Shown: positions 18,516 to 26,781 of the stretch, piece after piece
Numbering within the stretch: position 1 is the stretch's first letter
How the letters are laid out: the number at the start of each line of letters is the position of its first letter
NCBI GenBank assembly: GCA_002838945.1
Contig: PGXB01000031.1
Span: 24,385-88,384 of the forward strand
Reading direction: 5' to 3'
Source: a candidate division Zixibacteria bacterium HGW-Zixibacteria-1
GTDB taxonomy: Bacteria > Zixibacteria > MSB-5A5 > GN15 > PGXB01
DNA: 64,000 nucleotides
Position numbers and translations under genes: made by a program
The notes under the pieces: generated by a model
The model's database searches: none
The model's input: only the letters and a program-made list of their open reading frames with translations
Told to the model about the DNA's origin: nothing

Positions 18516-19376
18516 TCACAATTCCTCCAACCAGCCGGAAATCATTTTGGCGGTCGGCTTGATGGTGAGCATTTTGCGCGGCGATATTTCCTCAGACAGC
18601 ATTTCAATCAAACGATAACCCAGGTAATAGCCGGTGCGGATCGGCGTTGTATCATCCTTGTAACGCAGGCATTGGAAAAAGCGGCCGAGGTCACTGCGAT
18701 CCCATGACCGGAGCGCCTTTTGTGATTCAGAGATCAACTCGGGCAGGTTCTTGCGGCACCAGGCGAAATAGCCGCCTTTCGGGTTGGGCATGTTGATGCT
18801 TTTATGCAGGTTCGCCATAAAGAGATGATTAAGATCATACTCCGGCAGCAGTTTTGTCGAAAGCCATGTCGCAAAGCCTTCCTCATAGATAAATAAATAT
18901 ATCGGGCCTTTGTCATTGCGGATACCGGTTTTGTGCCATCGGATATAATGACCATACTCATGGGCGAGAAGCACCATCAGGTTGTTTCCGACGGTGCCGG
19001 GGAAATCAGGCGAGCATCCGATAACAGGTCTGTGATCGAGTTTGTACACCCGGCCGTTGAAAGCGCCGAAGCCGGGAAAAAGAATTATTTCCGGTGGCGT
19101 GACTTTGCCAAGCAATCTGACGGCTCTCTTATAGATATCAATCGCGGCGGCTTGCCACTCGGCCGGATCGAACTTTCTAATTTTTGCGCGCCAATTCGGT
19201 TCGAGAAGTTTTGCCACGGTTTGGTCAACGTTGTACCGTTTTTCCAGATGATGATTGTTAACTTTGCGCAGGGAATAAATCAGTTTATGTAATTTTTGTT
19301 TTTTATCGGCGCTGTTCCCCGCCAGAATTTCTTTGATGGGTGTGATGTAATCATGTATCGTTATTTTGTGCGGCAT
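18516..19376 (-). CDS. Putative zinc metallopeptidase (HExxH, DUF2268-like)
   Basis: A protein of 286 residues with the zinc-peptidase motif HEYGH in VLLAHEYGHYIRW and a downstream acidic stretch YEEGFATWLS that would supply the third ligand (Glu). This arrangement resembles DUF2268-type proteases. No signal peptide is visible, so it should act in the cytoplasm. I choose the ATG at 19376 because GGGAGGAG lies just upstream of it; the ATG at 19388 overlaps that ribosome-binding site. Divergent from the exonuclease gene, 79 bases away. Substrate unknown. Confidence 0.7.
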   Translation of the reverse strand: MPHKITIHDYITPIKEILAGNSADKKQKLHKLIYSLRKVNNHHLEKRYNVDQTVAKLLEPNWRAKIRKFDPAEWQAAAIDIYKRAVRLLGKVTPPEIILFPGFGAFNGRVYKLDHRPVIGCSPDFPGTVGNNLMVLLAHEYGHYIRWHKTGIRNDKGPIYLFIYEEGFATWLSTKLLPEYDLNHLFMANLHKSINMPNPKGGYFAWCRKNLPELISESQKALRSWDRSDLGRFFQCLRYKDDTTPIRTGYYLGYRLIEMLSEEISPRKMLTIKPTAKMISGWLEEL

Positions 19377-19455
19377 GACTCCTCCCATGATTCTTCGATC
19401 TGCCCTTTATTTAAAACAATTATGGAATCTATGCAATATCTTATTATATTGAATC

Positions 19456-20025
19456 ATGCTGATTCCCGGGGTAAAAAACAAACTTCTCATTGTCGATCTC
19501 GAAGCGACCTGCTGGGAGAATAAGGGCTTGTTCAAAGAGATGGAGACGATCGAGATCGGCGCAGTCTTAGCCGATTTGAATGATCGCGACAGTGTCCGCG
19601 AATATGATGTTTTTATCCGGCCGGTACGTAATTCCATTTTGTCGGATTTTTGCAAAAATCTGACCTCGATCCGACAGGAAGATGTCGATCAGGCGGAAAC
19701 ATTCCCGGTAGTCTTTCCGAAATTTCTCGAGTGGGCCGGTGATCCGGATGAATATACCTTCGCTTCATGGAGCGGTTATGACAAATGGCAGTTTCAGAAT
19801 GACTGTGCCTTCCATAAGATGGAATATCCCTTTCCGACTCATTTCGATATCAAGAAGTTCTTTTCGAAAGCGCATCAAAACAGGAAATTCGGTCTCAGCC
19901 GGGCCGTCCGAAAGAGCGGGCTGGAGTTCGCGGGGACGCATCATCGCGGAATCGATGATGCCCGCAATATCTGGCGCGTATTAAGAAAAATCATCGACGA
20001 GAACGAGCAACTGGAATTATTTTAG
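19456..20025 (+). CDS. DEDDh 3'-5' exonuclease (ERI-1/KapD-like)
   Basis: A single-domain exonuclease of 189 residues. The four DEDDh residues can be seen: Asp and Glu in LLIVDLEATCWE (about 9-20), the middle Asp in ASWSGYDKWQF, and His and Asp in THHRGIDDARNIWRV. The DLEATCW start is characteristic of the ERI-1/KapD group, which trims RNA ends. No accessory domain is present. It is a lone gene, divergent from the metallopeptidase and convergent with the broken mscS gene, with a GC-rich hairpin between. Confidence 0.85.
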   Translation: MLIPGVKNKLLIVDLEATCWENKGLFKEMETIEIGAVLADLNDRDSVREYDVFIRPVRNSILSDFCKNLTSIRQEDVDQAETFPVVFPKFLEWAGDPDEYTFASWSGYDKWQFQNDCAFHKMEYPFPTHFDIKKFFSKAHQNRKFGLSRAVRKSGLEFAGTHHRGIDDARNIWRVLRKIIDENEQLELF

Positions 20026-20035
20026 CAAATCAAAT

Positions 20036-20057
20036 GGGCGGGGTGTGACCCCGCCCT
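20036..20057. terminator. Hairpin between convergent genes
   Basis: A near-perfect GGGCGGGGT / ACCCCGCCC palindrome is followed by TTTA on the plus strand and ATTTG on the minus strand. It is a plausible shared terminator for the exonuclease and mscS genes, though the T tract is weak. Confidence 0.65.
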
Positions 20058-20064
20058 TTATTGT

Positions 20065-20821
20065 TTATGCTTTCTGCTCCTGGAACAGGTGAACATCACG
20101 CTGCGGGAACGGAATCGAAATATTGTTGGCATCCAGGGCCATTTTGATATTTTCCATCAGGTCGAAATAAACCGCCCAGTAATCGGCTGTTTTTACCCAG
20201 GGGCGGACGGCAAAATTGACCGAACTGTCGGCCAATTCGAGCACGCGCACGGTGGGGGCGGGATCCTTGAGTATGCGCTGATCGGCTTTAATAATTCCCT
20301 CCATGACATCTTTGGCTTTTTTGATATCGTCGCCATAGCCGATACCGAATACCAAATCGATGCGGCGGGTTTCCTCGGCAATGTAATTAATAATATTACC
20401 GCCGGAAAATATGTATGGTTTCGACCGAGCCGCTGCTACCGCCGGCTTCGACATAATGGCCCACCTCGAAAGGCCGAAAAATGATTAGCATGATGCCGGC
20501 GGCGAAATTCGACAGTGAGCCCTGTAGTGCAAAACCGACCGCCAGACCGGCGGCGCCGAGGATGGCAATAAAGGATGTCGTTTCCACGCCGAGTGTGCTC
20601 AATGAGGCCAGAGCGACCACGACCAGCAGCATGATTCGGGTAAGACTTATGACGAATTTTGCCAGGGTTTTATCGGTGGCCTTCTTTTCAAAAGCACGTT
20701 TGAGAACACGGCTGATAACGCTGATGACCATGCGGCCGATCACGAAGATCAGGATGGCGCCGATGATTTTCAAACCATAGGCCGTGCCATAGGCCCACAG
20801 CCATTCCATTGCTTTTTCCAT
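20065..20821 (-). pseudogene. MscS-family mechanosensitive channel, internal deletion with frameshift
   Basis: Two overlapping frames together make an MscS channel. The first, from the ATG at 20821 (preceded by GAAAGGAGAG), encodes the membrane part and the pore helix region GAAGLAVGFALQGSLSNFAAGI and then FRPFEVGHYVEAGG...VETIHIF before a stop. The rest, in another frame, resumes at IFSGGNIINYIAEETRRIDL and continues to the normal C-terminus. The roughly 20 residues that normally join these parts of the beta-domain (the stretch ending in IPN) are missing. Two ATATTTTC-like sites, one before and one after the gap, would fit a short-repeat deletion near 20401-20415. The gene as written cannot give a full channel. 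An assembly error is the alternative. Confidence 0.75.
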
Positions 20822-20836
20822 TTTCTCTCCTTTCAA

Positions 20837-21300
20837 TGTTTATTGAACTTTTTATGACATATTCAATTCTCAATTCCATTGATTATCTCGATTTACATTA
20901 AAAAAACCAATATTCAACATCGATGTTTCACTTATAATGAAAAACCGGAATAATGTCTAATGTTTAATTATCAAATGGCTTTGAATAAACCAGCGATATC
21001 TATCGCAGTCCGGCCCGGTCTTGTCGTTGGGTGTTGCGGTATGTGATTGTGCGGTATAGTGTTACATTTATCGAAAGTGATTGACTTTTAGTGCGGCGGC
21101 GCTATATTATATCTGTTATGAACGAATGGAAAAGCAATAACGATGATCATCCGAAACCGGATACGCATCCGGTTTGTCACATTGCCCGTTATCAGCCGAA
21201 GAGTTCATCCGGTCTTCAGGATGAATAACCCGGCTGAGAAATTCTTTATTCACCAAGAAAATTTATTCCGTTTAATGTGTAAAATGATTGTGAGGTATAA
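20837..21300. other. Upstream region and structured leader of the ammonia-lyase gene
   Basis: These 464 bases hold a likely sigma-70 promoter (21081-21108), a possible 36-codon frame at 21118-21228 with no ribosome-binding site, and two hairpins: a 9-bp stem AAACCGGAT/ATCCGGTTT at 21154-21175 and a 7-bp stem TTCATCC/GGATGAA at 21204-21225. The 5' leader would be about 185 bases long. Neither hairpin is followed by a T run. The first 230 bases show nothing I can name. Confidence 0.45.
21081..21108 (+). promoter_or_regulatory. Putative sigma-70 promoter for the ammonia-lyase gene
   Basis: TTGACT (21081-21086) and TATATT (21103-21108) are spaced by 16 bases. A 3-base shift to TATTAT gives 18-base spacing. 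Transcription would start near 21115. Confidence 0.55.
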
Positions 21301-22824
21301 ATGACTATAGTTCTGGATGGTTCAGGACTGACCATAGAAAAACTGGTCAGGATTGCCCGGTATAATGAAAAGGTGGAGCTTCACCCGGATGCCATAACGC
21401 GAATCAACAAATGCCGCGCCATGCTCGAGAGGAAAATCGAGGCCAGGGAAATCATGTACGGTGTCAATACCGGTATCGGCGAGTTCTCGGAGGTTGTACT
21501 TTCGGACGAGCAGGTCAAGGATTTTCAGAAATATTTAATATACAATCATGCGGCCGGTATCGGCGACCCGGCGCCGATCGAGTATGTTCGCGGCGCCATG
21601 GCGGCGCGTATAAATGTGCATGCTCATGGAAACTCGGGAAGCCGCCTGGAAATAACTCAGACACTGATCGATATGCTCAACAAAGGCGTCACGCCGTTTG
21701 TCTGTCAGAAAGGATCAGTCGGGGCATGCGGCGATTTGGCCCCGATGTCCCAGATTGCATTGTTATTGATGGGCGAGGGGAAAGCGTATTATCAGGGTGA
21801 ATTGCTGGATGGCAAAGAAGCGCTTAACCGGGCGGGGATTCCGATTCCGGGATTGAAAGCGCGTGACGGGCTGGCCACAATCAACGGCTCCAATGTTCTT
21901 ACCGCGATGAGTGCCATATTTCTGTATGATGCCAATCGCTGGCTTAAACAGGCCGAAATTGCGGCCGCGATGTCGCTCGAGGCGCTCAAGGCCAACATGA
22001 AACCATACACGCCGAAACTGCATGAAGTGCGCGGTTTCAAGGGCGCCGTCAGATCGGCCCGGTCGATTCTCATGATGGTGGCGGGCGGCGACCTGGTTGA
22101 CGGGCGGATCAAGTGCAAGGTACAGGATGCTTACTCGATGCGTTCCACACCGCAGGTGGTCGGGGCGGCCCATGATGCTCTGGCTTATGCCCGTTCGCAA
22201 GTCGAAATCGAGCTGAATGGTGTCGGCGACAACCCGATATTTTTCCCTGATGAAAATATACAGCTTTCCGGGGCCAATTTCCAGGGGTCGCCGGTATCGG
22301 TGCCGATGGATATGGCCGGTTACTGTATCACCATGGTTTCGGTCATGTCGGAACGCCGCATGAATCGTCTCAATAACCCGGCCCTGAGTGTCGGTCTGCC
22401 GCCGTTTCTGACCAAAGGGGCGGGGATGTTTTCGGGCATGATGCTCTCGCAGTACACCGCCGACATGCAAATTGTCGAGCAGCGGATTCTTTCGGCGCCG
22501 GCCTCGGTCCAGTCGATTCCGGCCGCGGCCGACCAGGAGGATTTTGTCTCGATGGGGATGAATACCGCCATCAAGAATTTCCAGATACTCGATAATGCTT
22601 ATGGTGTGCTCGGTATCGAACTGATGGCGGCGGCTCAGGCGCTCGATTTCCGCGAATATAAATTCGGCAAGGGAACGACGAAGGCCAAAGATATCATTCG
22701 CAAGTATGTCGATTTTCTCGAAATCGACCGTCCACTTTACCCTGATCATACGAGGATGAAGGAACTGGTCAAATCGTGCGAGATTCTTGAAGAAGTCGAG
22801 AAGGAGATAGGATCGCTGGGGTAG
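21301..22824 (+). CDS. hutH: Histidine/aromatic amino acid ammonia-lyase with Ala-Cys-Gly MIO triad
   Basis: An enzyme of the MIO-dependent ammonia-lyase family; HutH converts histidine to urocanate. The 507 residues, NTGIGEFSEV, the GDLAPMSQIALLLMGEG block and QEDFVSMG (where HutH has QEDHVSMG) all fit. The cofactor-forming triad, normally Ala-Ser-Gly, is Ala142-Cys143-Gly144 here (codons GCA TGC GGC at 21724-21732). From memory, a Ser-to-Cys change at this site in a bacterial HutH keeps activity because Cys can also cyclise; I treat that as recollection. The His-to-Phe change in QEDFVSMG may alter substrate choice, so tyrosine or phenylalanine lyase or mutase activity is possible. No other hut genes are nearby. 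GTGAGG precedes the ATG. Confidence 0.85.
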   Translation: MTIVLDGSGLTIEKLVRIARYNEKVELHPDAITRINKCRAMLERKIEAREIMYGVNTGIGEFSEVVLSDEQVKDFQKYLIYNHAAGIGDPAPIEYVRGAMAARINVHAHGNSGSRLEITQTLIDMLNKGVTPFVCQKGSVGACGDLAPMSQIALLLMGEGKAYYQGELLDGKEALNRAGIPIPGLKARDGLATINGSNVLTAMSAIFLYDANRWLKQAEIAAAMSLEALKANMKPYTPKLHEVRGFKGAVRSARSILMMVAGGDLVDGRIKCKVQDAYSMRSTPQVVGAAHDALAYARSQVEIELNGVGDNPIFFPDENIQLSGANFQGSPVSVPMDMAGYCITMVSVMSERRMNRLNNPALSVGLPPFLTKGAGMFSGMMLSQYTADMQIVEQRILSAPASVQSIPAAADQEDFVSMGMNTAIKNFQILDNAYGVLGIELMAAAQALDFREYKFGKGTTKAKDIIRKYVDFLEIDRPLYPDHTRMKELVKSCEILEEVEKEIGSLG

Positions 22825-22837
22825 TTGATTTGTGTTG

Positions 22838-22886
22838 GTGTCAGGTCACAATCCCGACCTCGGCGGAATCAAGACCTGACACGACA
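22838..22886. repeat. Palindromic intergenic repeat, copy A1
   Basis: An imperfect palindrome with arms GTGTCAGGTC and GACCTGACAC flanking CCGACCTCGGCGG. It is nearly identical to copy A3 and related to A2. I know no family for it. Confidence 0.75.
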
Positions 22887-22914
22887 TTGATTGCAAGGGT
22901 AGAGGATTTATCTG

Positions 22915-22968
22915 GTGTCAGATCACATCCTTCGGTAAACCTTAGGACAGGACCTGACATGACATTGG
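22915..22968. repeat. Palindromic intergenic repeat, copy A2 (divergent)
   Basis: Arms GTGTCAGATC and GACCTGACATGACATTGG match those of A1, while the centre (TTCGGTAAACC) has diverged. It lies 29 bases after A1 in the same orientation. Confidence 0.65.
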
Positions 22969-23008
22969 AATTTAGGGCGGGTTTTTTCGTATTAGGCGCC
23001 GTCTTAGT

Positions 23009-23096
23009 CCCCTCTTGAGAGGGGATTCAGGGGTGTGTAGGTATGCTGCAATCTGAAGAACACACCCCGCCCTTCGGGCACCCCTCTCGAGAGGGG
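23009..23096. repeat. Nested inverted-repeat element
   Basis: Two palindromes, CCCCTCTTGAGAGGGG (23009-23024) and CCCCTCTCGAGAGGGG (23081-23096), enclose a second inverted repeat, GGGGTGTGT (23030-23038) and ACACACCCC (23060-23068). The whole 88 bases can fold on itself. It looks like a non-coding dispersed repeat inserted between copies A2 and A3; only one copy is visible here. Confidence 0.7.
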
Positions 23097-23145
23097 AGGA
23101 TATAATTATCATGGGTGGATTGGGACGCCTGTCGTCCACGTGAAT

Positions 23146-23196
23146 GGCGTCAGGTCATAATTCCGACCTCGGCGGAATCAGGACCTGACACGACAA
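23146..23196. repeat. Palindromic intergenic repeat, copy A3
   Basis: Arms GCGTCAGGTC and GACCTGACACGACA enclose TTCCGACCTCGGCGGAATCA. It matches copy A1 over almost all of its length and lies just before the DinB-like gene. The rest of the 22825-23244 interval holds no gene. Confidence 0.75.
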
Positions 23197-23244
23197 TAAT
23201 TAGTTTGCCTGATCAATGACACTGTTGTCAATGCAGAGGGGAAT

Positions 23245-23766
23245 ATGAAAAACGAAATTATCTGGGTCAAACGGAAATTCAAGCTGGATCTTCCGGTCGA
23301 GATGTTTCCCATTGTGGTCGAACGTTTGCGCGGCGTGCCGGCGCGTCTGGAGGAGAAAATCGCCCCGCTGCCGGATGATATCCTGCGGCATAAGGAGGGC
23401 AATGCCTGGTCGATTCTTGAGGTAATCGGGCATCTGGGCGATGTCGAGGCTCTCTGGCACGGGCGAATCGATGATTACCTTGAAAATCTGGATGAACTTC
23501 GGCCGGCCAATATAACCAACACGGTAACAAATAAGGCCGATCACAACAGCGCTTCGGTTGAGGAACTCCTGGGGGCCTTTCGGAAGTCGCGGGAGCATCT
23601 GGTGAACAGGTTTGACGAGATGACGAATAAGCATATGAAAATGTCGGCTTATCACCGGCGGCTGGATACGCAGATGCGGATGATCGACCATGCTTTGTTT
23701 ATTGCCGAGCACGACGATCACCATTTGTCGAAAATTACTGATATGATAAATGAATATTCCCGTTAA
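23245..23766 (+). CDS. DinB-like (four-helix metal-binding) protein
   Basis: A 173-residue protein of the DinB/YfiT superfamily. These four-helix bundles bind a divalent metal through three histidines and often act as thiol-dependent transferases. Candidate ligands are His in NAWSILEVIGHLGDVEALWH and the HDDHH cluster in LFIAEHDDHHLSKI near the C-terminus. The helical content and length agree. AGAGGGG precedes the ATG. It stands alone after the repeat cluster and 47 bases before the MFS transporter. Substrate unknown. Confidence 0.8.
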   Translation: MKNEIIWVKRKFKLDLPVEMFPIVVERLRGVPARLEEKIAPLPDDILRHKEGNAWSILEVIGHLGDVEALWHGRIDDYLENLDELRPANITNTVTNKADHNSASVEELLGAFRKSREHLVNRFDEMTNKHMKMSAYHRRLDTQMRMIDHALFIAEHDDHHLSKITDMINEYSR

Positions 23767-23813
23767 TTCGGCCTCTTGCTTTTTAAAAAACTTCGAATAA
23801 ATTATCCGCTTAT

Positions 23814-25025
23814 ATGAATTCGAAGTTTTTTACCTCCATCGGCGGCAATCGGCAGGTGGTCGCCCTCTCCATTGCCCGCATGGCCGAAGCCATGGGCAAC
23901 AGTATTCTCTTTATAGCCATCCCTCTTTATGTCGCAAAATTGCCGTCGTTGACATTGCATTTCGCGGTACCCGTTCTGGTCGGAATCCTGATTTCCACTT
24001 TTGGATTGGTTAATTCATCCCTTCAGCCGGTTATGGGCGCCGTCAGCGACCGTCTGGGGAGGCGCAAGATTCTCATACAAACCGGCATGGCCATCATGGG
24101 GCTGGGCACGCTCGGTTTTGTATTTGCGGAACGCTACCTGCATCTTCTGGCGCTGCGCGGATTACAGGGAATAGGCATCGCCATAACAATACCGGCTTCG
24201 ATGGCGCTTATGGCGGCGGTGACGAAGAAAGAGACGCGCGGCGGCTCAATGGGTATTTACTCGATGCTGCGGATGATCGGATTTTCGGCCGGGCCGCTGG
24301 TCGGCGGCTTTATCCTGGTACATTTCGGATTCAACGAGGTCTTTTTTACCGGAGCATCTTTCATATTCCTGGCCACGATTCTGGTTCAGATGTGGGTCAA
24401 AGATGTGCCGGTCAACAATAATAATACCAGCTTCAAAATTATCGATCGGTCGCTTCTGAGTCCGGCCATCACGGCGGCCGGGCTGGCCACGTTTGTCATG
24501 GCCTTTTGCTTTTCGATGCTGGCCACACTGCAAAATGAATTCAATGCCAAGCTGGGCATCGACGCTTTCGGCTTCAGCATTGCCATCAGTTCGATGATGG
24601 TCGGGCGGATACTGCTTCAGGTGCCGCTGGGGAGGCTTTCGGACCGCATCGGACGGCGGCCTTTGATAATCGGAGGATTGATACTTCTGGCCCCGGCTTC
24701 GGCCCTGATAGGCAATGTAAATACCCTGACTCAACTGGTCATTTTGAGGATGATTCAGGGAGTCGCCTCGGCCGGAATCGCCGCGCCCGCCTTTGCGCTG
24801 GTGGCCGATCTGGGCAAAGCTGGGGGAGAAGGGCGCCAGATGAGCGTGATTACCATGGGTTTCGGTCTTGGGATGGCGGTCGGGCCGTTGGTGGCCGGTT
24901 TTCTGGGCGTCATATTTTTCCAGCTTCCGTTTTATGCCGGCGGGCTGCTGTGCCTGGTAGTCGCCTTAATAGCTTTCAAGTATATCCCGGAGACGATCAG
25001 GGAAAACATTCCTCCCAAAGTCTAA
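23814..25025 (+). CDS. Major facilitator superfamily transporter
   Basis: A 403-residue inner-membrane protein with about 12 hydrophobic helices. The MFS motif between helices 2 and 3 is present as GAVSDRLGRRKIL (about 72-84) and its second-half repeat as PLGRLSDRIGRRPLI (about 266-280). The overall sequence resembles drug/proton antiporters of the tetracycline-efflux type, but no substrate can be assigned. I see no Shine-Dalgarno upstream of the ATG, so the start is uncertain by a few codons. It follows the DinB-like gene in the same direction. Confidence 0.88.
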   Translation: MNSKFFTSIGGNRQVVALSIARMAEAMGNSILFIAIPLYVAKLPSLTLHFAVPVLVGILISTFGLVNSSLQPVMGAVSDRLGRRKILIQTGMAIMGLGTLGFVFAERYLHLLALRGLQGIGIAITIPASMALMAAVTKKETRGGSMGIYSMLRMIGFSAGPLVGGFILVHFGFNEVFFTGASFIFLATILVQMWVKDVPVNNNNTSFKIIDRSLLSPAITAAGLATFVMAFCFSMLATLQNEFNAKLGIDAFGFSIAISSMMVGRILLQVPLGRLSDRIGRRPLIIGGLILLAPASALIGNVNTLTQLVILRMIQGVASAGIAAPAFALVADLGKAGGEGRQMSVITMGFGLGMAVGPLVAGFLGVIFFQLPFYAGGLLCLVVALIAFKYIPETIRENIPPKV

Positions 25026-25107
25026 TCTCTCATTTCTGCAGCTCCTGCAACATTTCAATCAGATTGTCGTCTAATTAAGCGAATCACCGATAAAGAAAGG
25101 AGCCGAG

Positions 25108-25893
25108 ATGAGAAGTTTATTGGGATTTATGCTTTCCCTCGCGATCAATATAATTTTGTTCACCCCGGCTTTTGCCGATCTGACCGAAAACCGGGAACTT
25201 AACCTGGTTGCAGACGATATCAGGATGTTTGAAATCGACTGCGGGGCGGGGAATCTCTATATTCGGGGTGTCGAGGGGCTCACGAATATCGAAGTTGAGG
25301 CTGAAATTATCATTGAGGGCATTAATGAAAGCCGGGCGCGGGATTTTATGGATAAATATCTCCGGCTGGATCTGATCGAGAAGCAGGGAAAGGCCGTATT
25401 GACCAGCTATTTCGATAATTCGATGCCGACGACGTTGTTTTCATTCGGGAGACAGTCTGCGTTAATCAATCTGGTTATCAAAATTCCCCAAAATATGGGC
25501 TTGAAGATTGACGACGGTTCCGGCGATTCGAGGATCGAGAATATTTTCGGTGATGTCGATTTCGATGACGGTTCGGGTGATCTCGAAATAGAATTTATTA
25601 ACGGCAATGTTAATATAGACGATGGCTCCGGCGAACTGGTTGTGTCCAATATCGACGGCCGGGTGATAATCGACGACGGTTCGGGAGAAATCCGCATTAA
25701 GGATGTCACCGGCGACGTCGATATTGATGACGGTTCCGGGGATATTGTGGTAAGGAAAGTCGGCGGAAGTGTTGCGGTCGATGACGGCTCGGGCGATATC
25801 AACATTCGCCACGTCAGCCGAGATGTTGATATTATCGATGACGGTTCGGGCGACGTGAGCATTTCCTATGTCGATGGCCGCGTGAGAAGATAA
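25108..25893 (+). CDS. Secreted 18-residue-repeat beta-solenoid (DUF4097-like)
   Basis: A 261-residue exported protein. A signal peptide ends near residue 24 (TPAFA) and a non-repetitive domain runs to about 130. Seven tandem repeats then follow at about 131-261, each beginning DDGSG(D/E) with a period of 18 residues (one copy has 19) and alternating hydrophobic positions as in a beta-helix. This resembles the DUF4097 adhesin-like fold but is far more regular. The Asp pair at each turn would line up along one face and could bind calcium; that is inferred. AAAGGAG lies just upstream of the ATG and a terminator follows. It ends in GRVRR with no membrane anchor visible. Confidence 0.78.
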   Translation: MRSLLGFMLSLAINIILFTPAFADLTENRELNLVADDIRMFEIDCGAGNLYIRGVEGLTNIEVEAEIIIEGINESRARDFMDKYLRLDLIEKQGKAVLTSYFDNSMPTTLFSFGRQSALINLVIKIPQNMGLKIDDGSGDSRIENIFGDVDFDDGSGDLEIEFINGNVNIDDGSGELVVSNIDGRVIIDDGSGEIRIKDVTGDVDIDDGSGDIVVRKVGGSVAVDDGSGDINIRHVSRDVDIIDDGSGDVSISYVDGRVRR

Positions 25894-25928
25894 TACCCAT
25901 TCGCCTCATTTATGAGGAAGGTCTCAAC

Positions 25929-25960
25929 AAAAGGCGCCCCTGTTATGCGGGGACGCCTTT
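25929..25960. terminator. Bidirectional terminator
   Basis: The inverted repeat AAAGGCGCCCC / GGGGACGCCTTT is flanked by A and T runs, between the solenoid gene and the convergent ABC permease gene. Confidence 0.78.
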
Positions 25961-25983
25961 AATTTTGGTATTTTTTAAATATG

Positions 25984-26781
25984 CTAATAATCCCGGCGGG
26001 AGATAAGATACAAAGTCGCGCCGTAAATCACCGCGCAGAAAATCAGGGTGGTATAAATTGAGAAGAAATTGATAAATCCGTCACCGTTCGTCAGTGAAAC
26101 ATAATTTGCGCCCACTTCGCCGAATTTGGGAAATATATAATACATCCAGTCAAGAATTTTGGTCCAGACCGTTTCCCCCAGGAAATTATAAACAGCCTCC
26201 CGCCCTTCGAGCAGACCGGAGGCAAAGCGGATAATGAAATAGGCCATGATGGCAATCGCGCCGGAGCGGGTCAGGGCCCCTATCGAGAAAACAAAAATAA
26301 GAATAAACAGGAAATGCACGAAAGAAAACATCGAGCCGAACAAAATTCCCCATGAGATATTTCCGACGCGGAAGGAAACAGTCAGCCAGATCAGGAGAAC
26401 CATGAGGACCAGGATGATAATGTGTATCAGGTAGATAGAAACAAATTTCAATGTCAGCAGTTTCCAGCGGCTGATCGGTTTGGAAAACATCAATTCCACG
26501 CGGCCCTTGCCGAGATATGACGGGATCAGAAAGGCTGAGCCGAATACCATCAGGAAGATGACAAAGCCGATAAAACCATCGAAGAAATGAGCCAGCATAT
26601 TGTCGAGAAGCGCATTGGACTCAACACCGCTTTCGAATAAATTTTGCCCCTGAATCTGGATCGAAGGCATCAATCCGAAGAGAAGAACCATAAACAGGGT
26701 TATGGCGGCATAGATATAAATAATTTTGCGACTCTTGATCTCCAGCAAAGAATCGAGGAAGATGGCGTTGAATTTATGCAT
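25984..26781 (-). CDS. ABC-2 type transporter permease
   Basis: A 265-residue integral membrane protein with about six hydrophobic segments and the layout of an ABC-2 permease (a long N-terminal helix, then FIGFVIFLMVFGSAFLIPSY, and the charged loop GKGRVELMFSKPISRWKLL). It is the membrane partner of the ATPase encoded immediately upstream; the two frames overlap by 8 bases, which points to translational coupling. Substrate unknown: export of a drug, lipid or peptide are all possible. Confidence 0.87.
   Translation of the reverse strand: MHKFNAIFLDSLLEIKSRKIIYIYAAITLFMVLLFGLMPSIQIQGQNLFESGVESNALLDNMLAHFFDGFIGFVIFLMVFGSAFLIPSYLGKGRVELMFSKPISRWKLLTLKFVSIYLIHIIILVLMVLLIWLTVSFRVGNISWGILFGSMFSFVHFLFILIFVFSIGALTRSGAIAIMAYFIIRFASGLLEGREAVYNFLGETVWTKILDWMYYIFPKFGEVGANYVSLTNGDGFINFFSIYTTLIFCAVIYGATLYLISRRDY

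Noticed and set aside
21118..21228. A 36-codon frame in the leader of the lyase gene as a regulatory peptide
   Set aside because: It has no Shine-Dalgarno and would start about 3 bases from the predicted transcription start; His codons are scattered, not in a run. Kept only as part of the leader description.
21763..22749. A 328-codon antisense frame inside the ammonia-lyase gene
   Set aside because: The lyase on the plus strand is full length with conserved motifs; the antisense product is rich in Arg and His as expected for a shadow frame.
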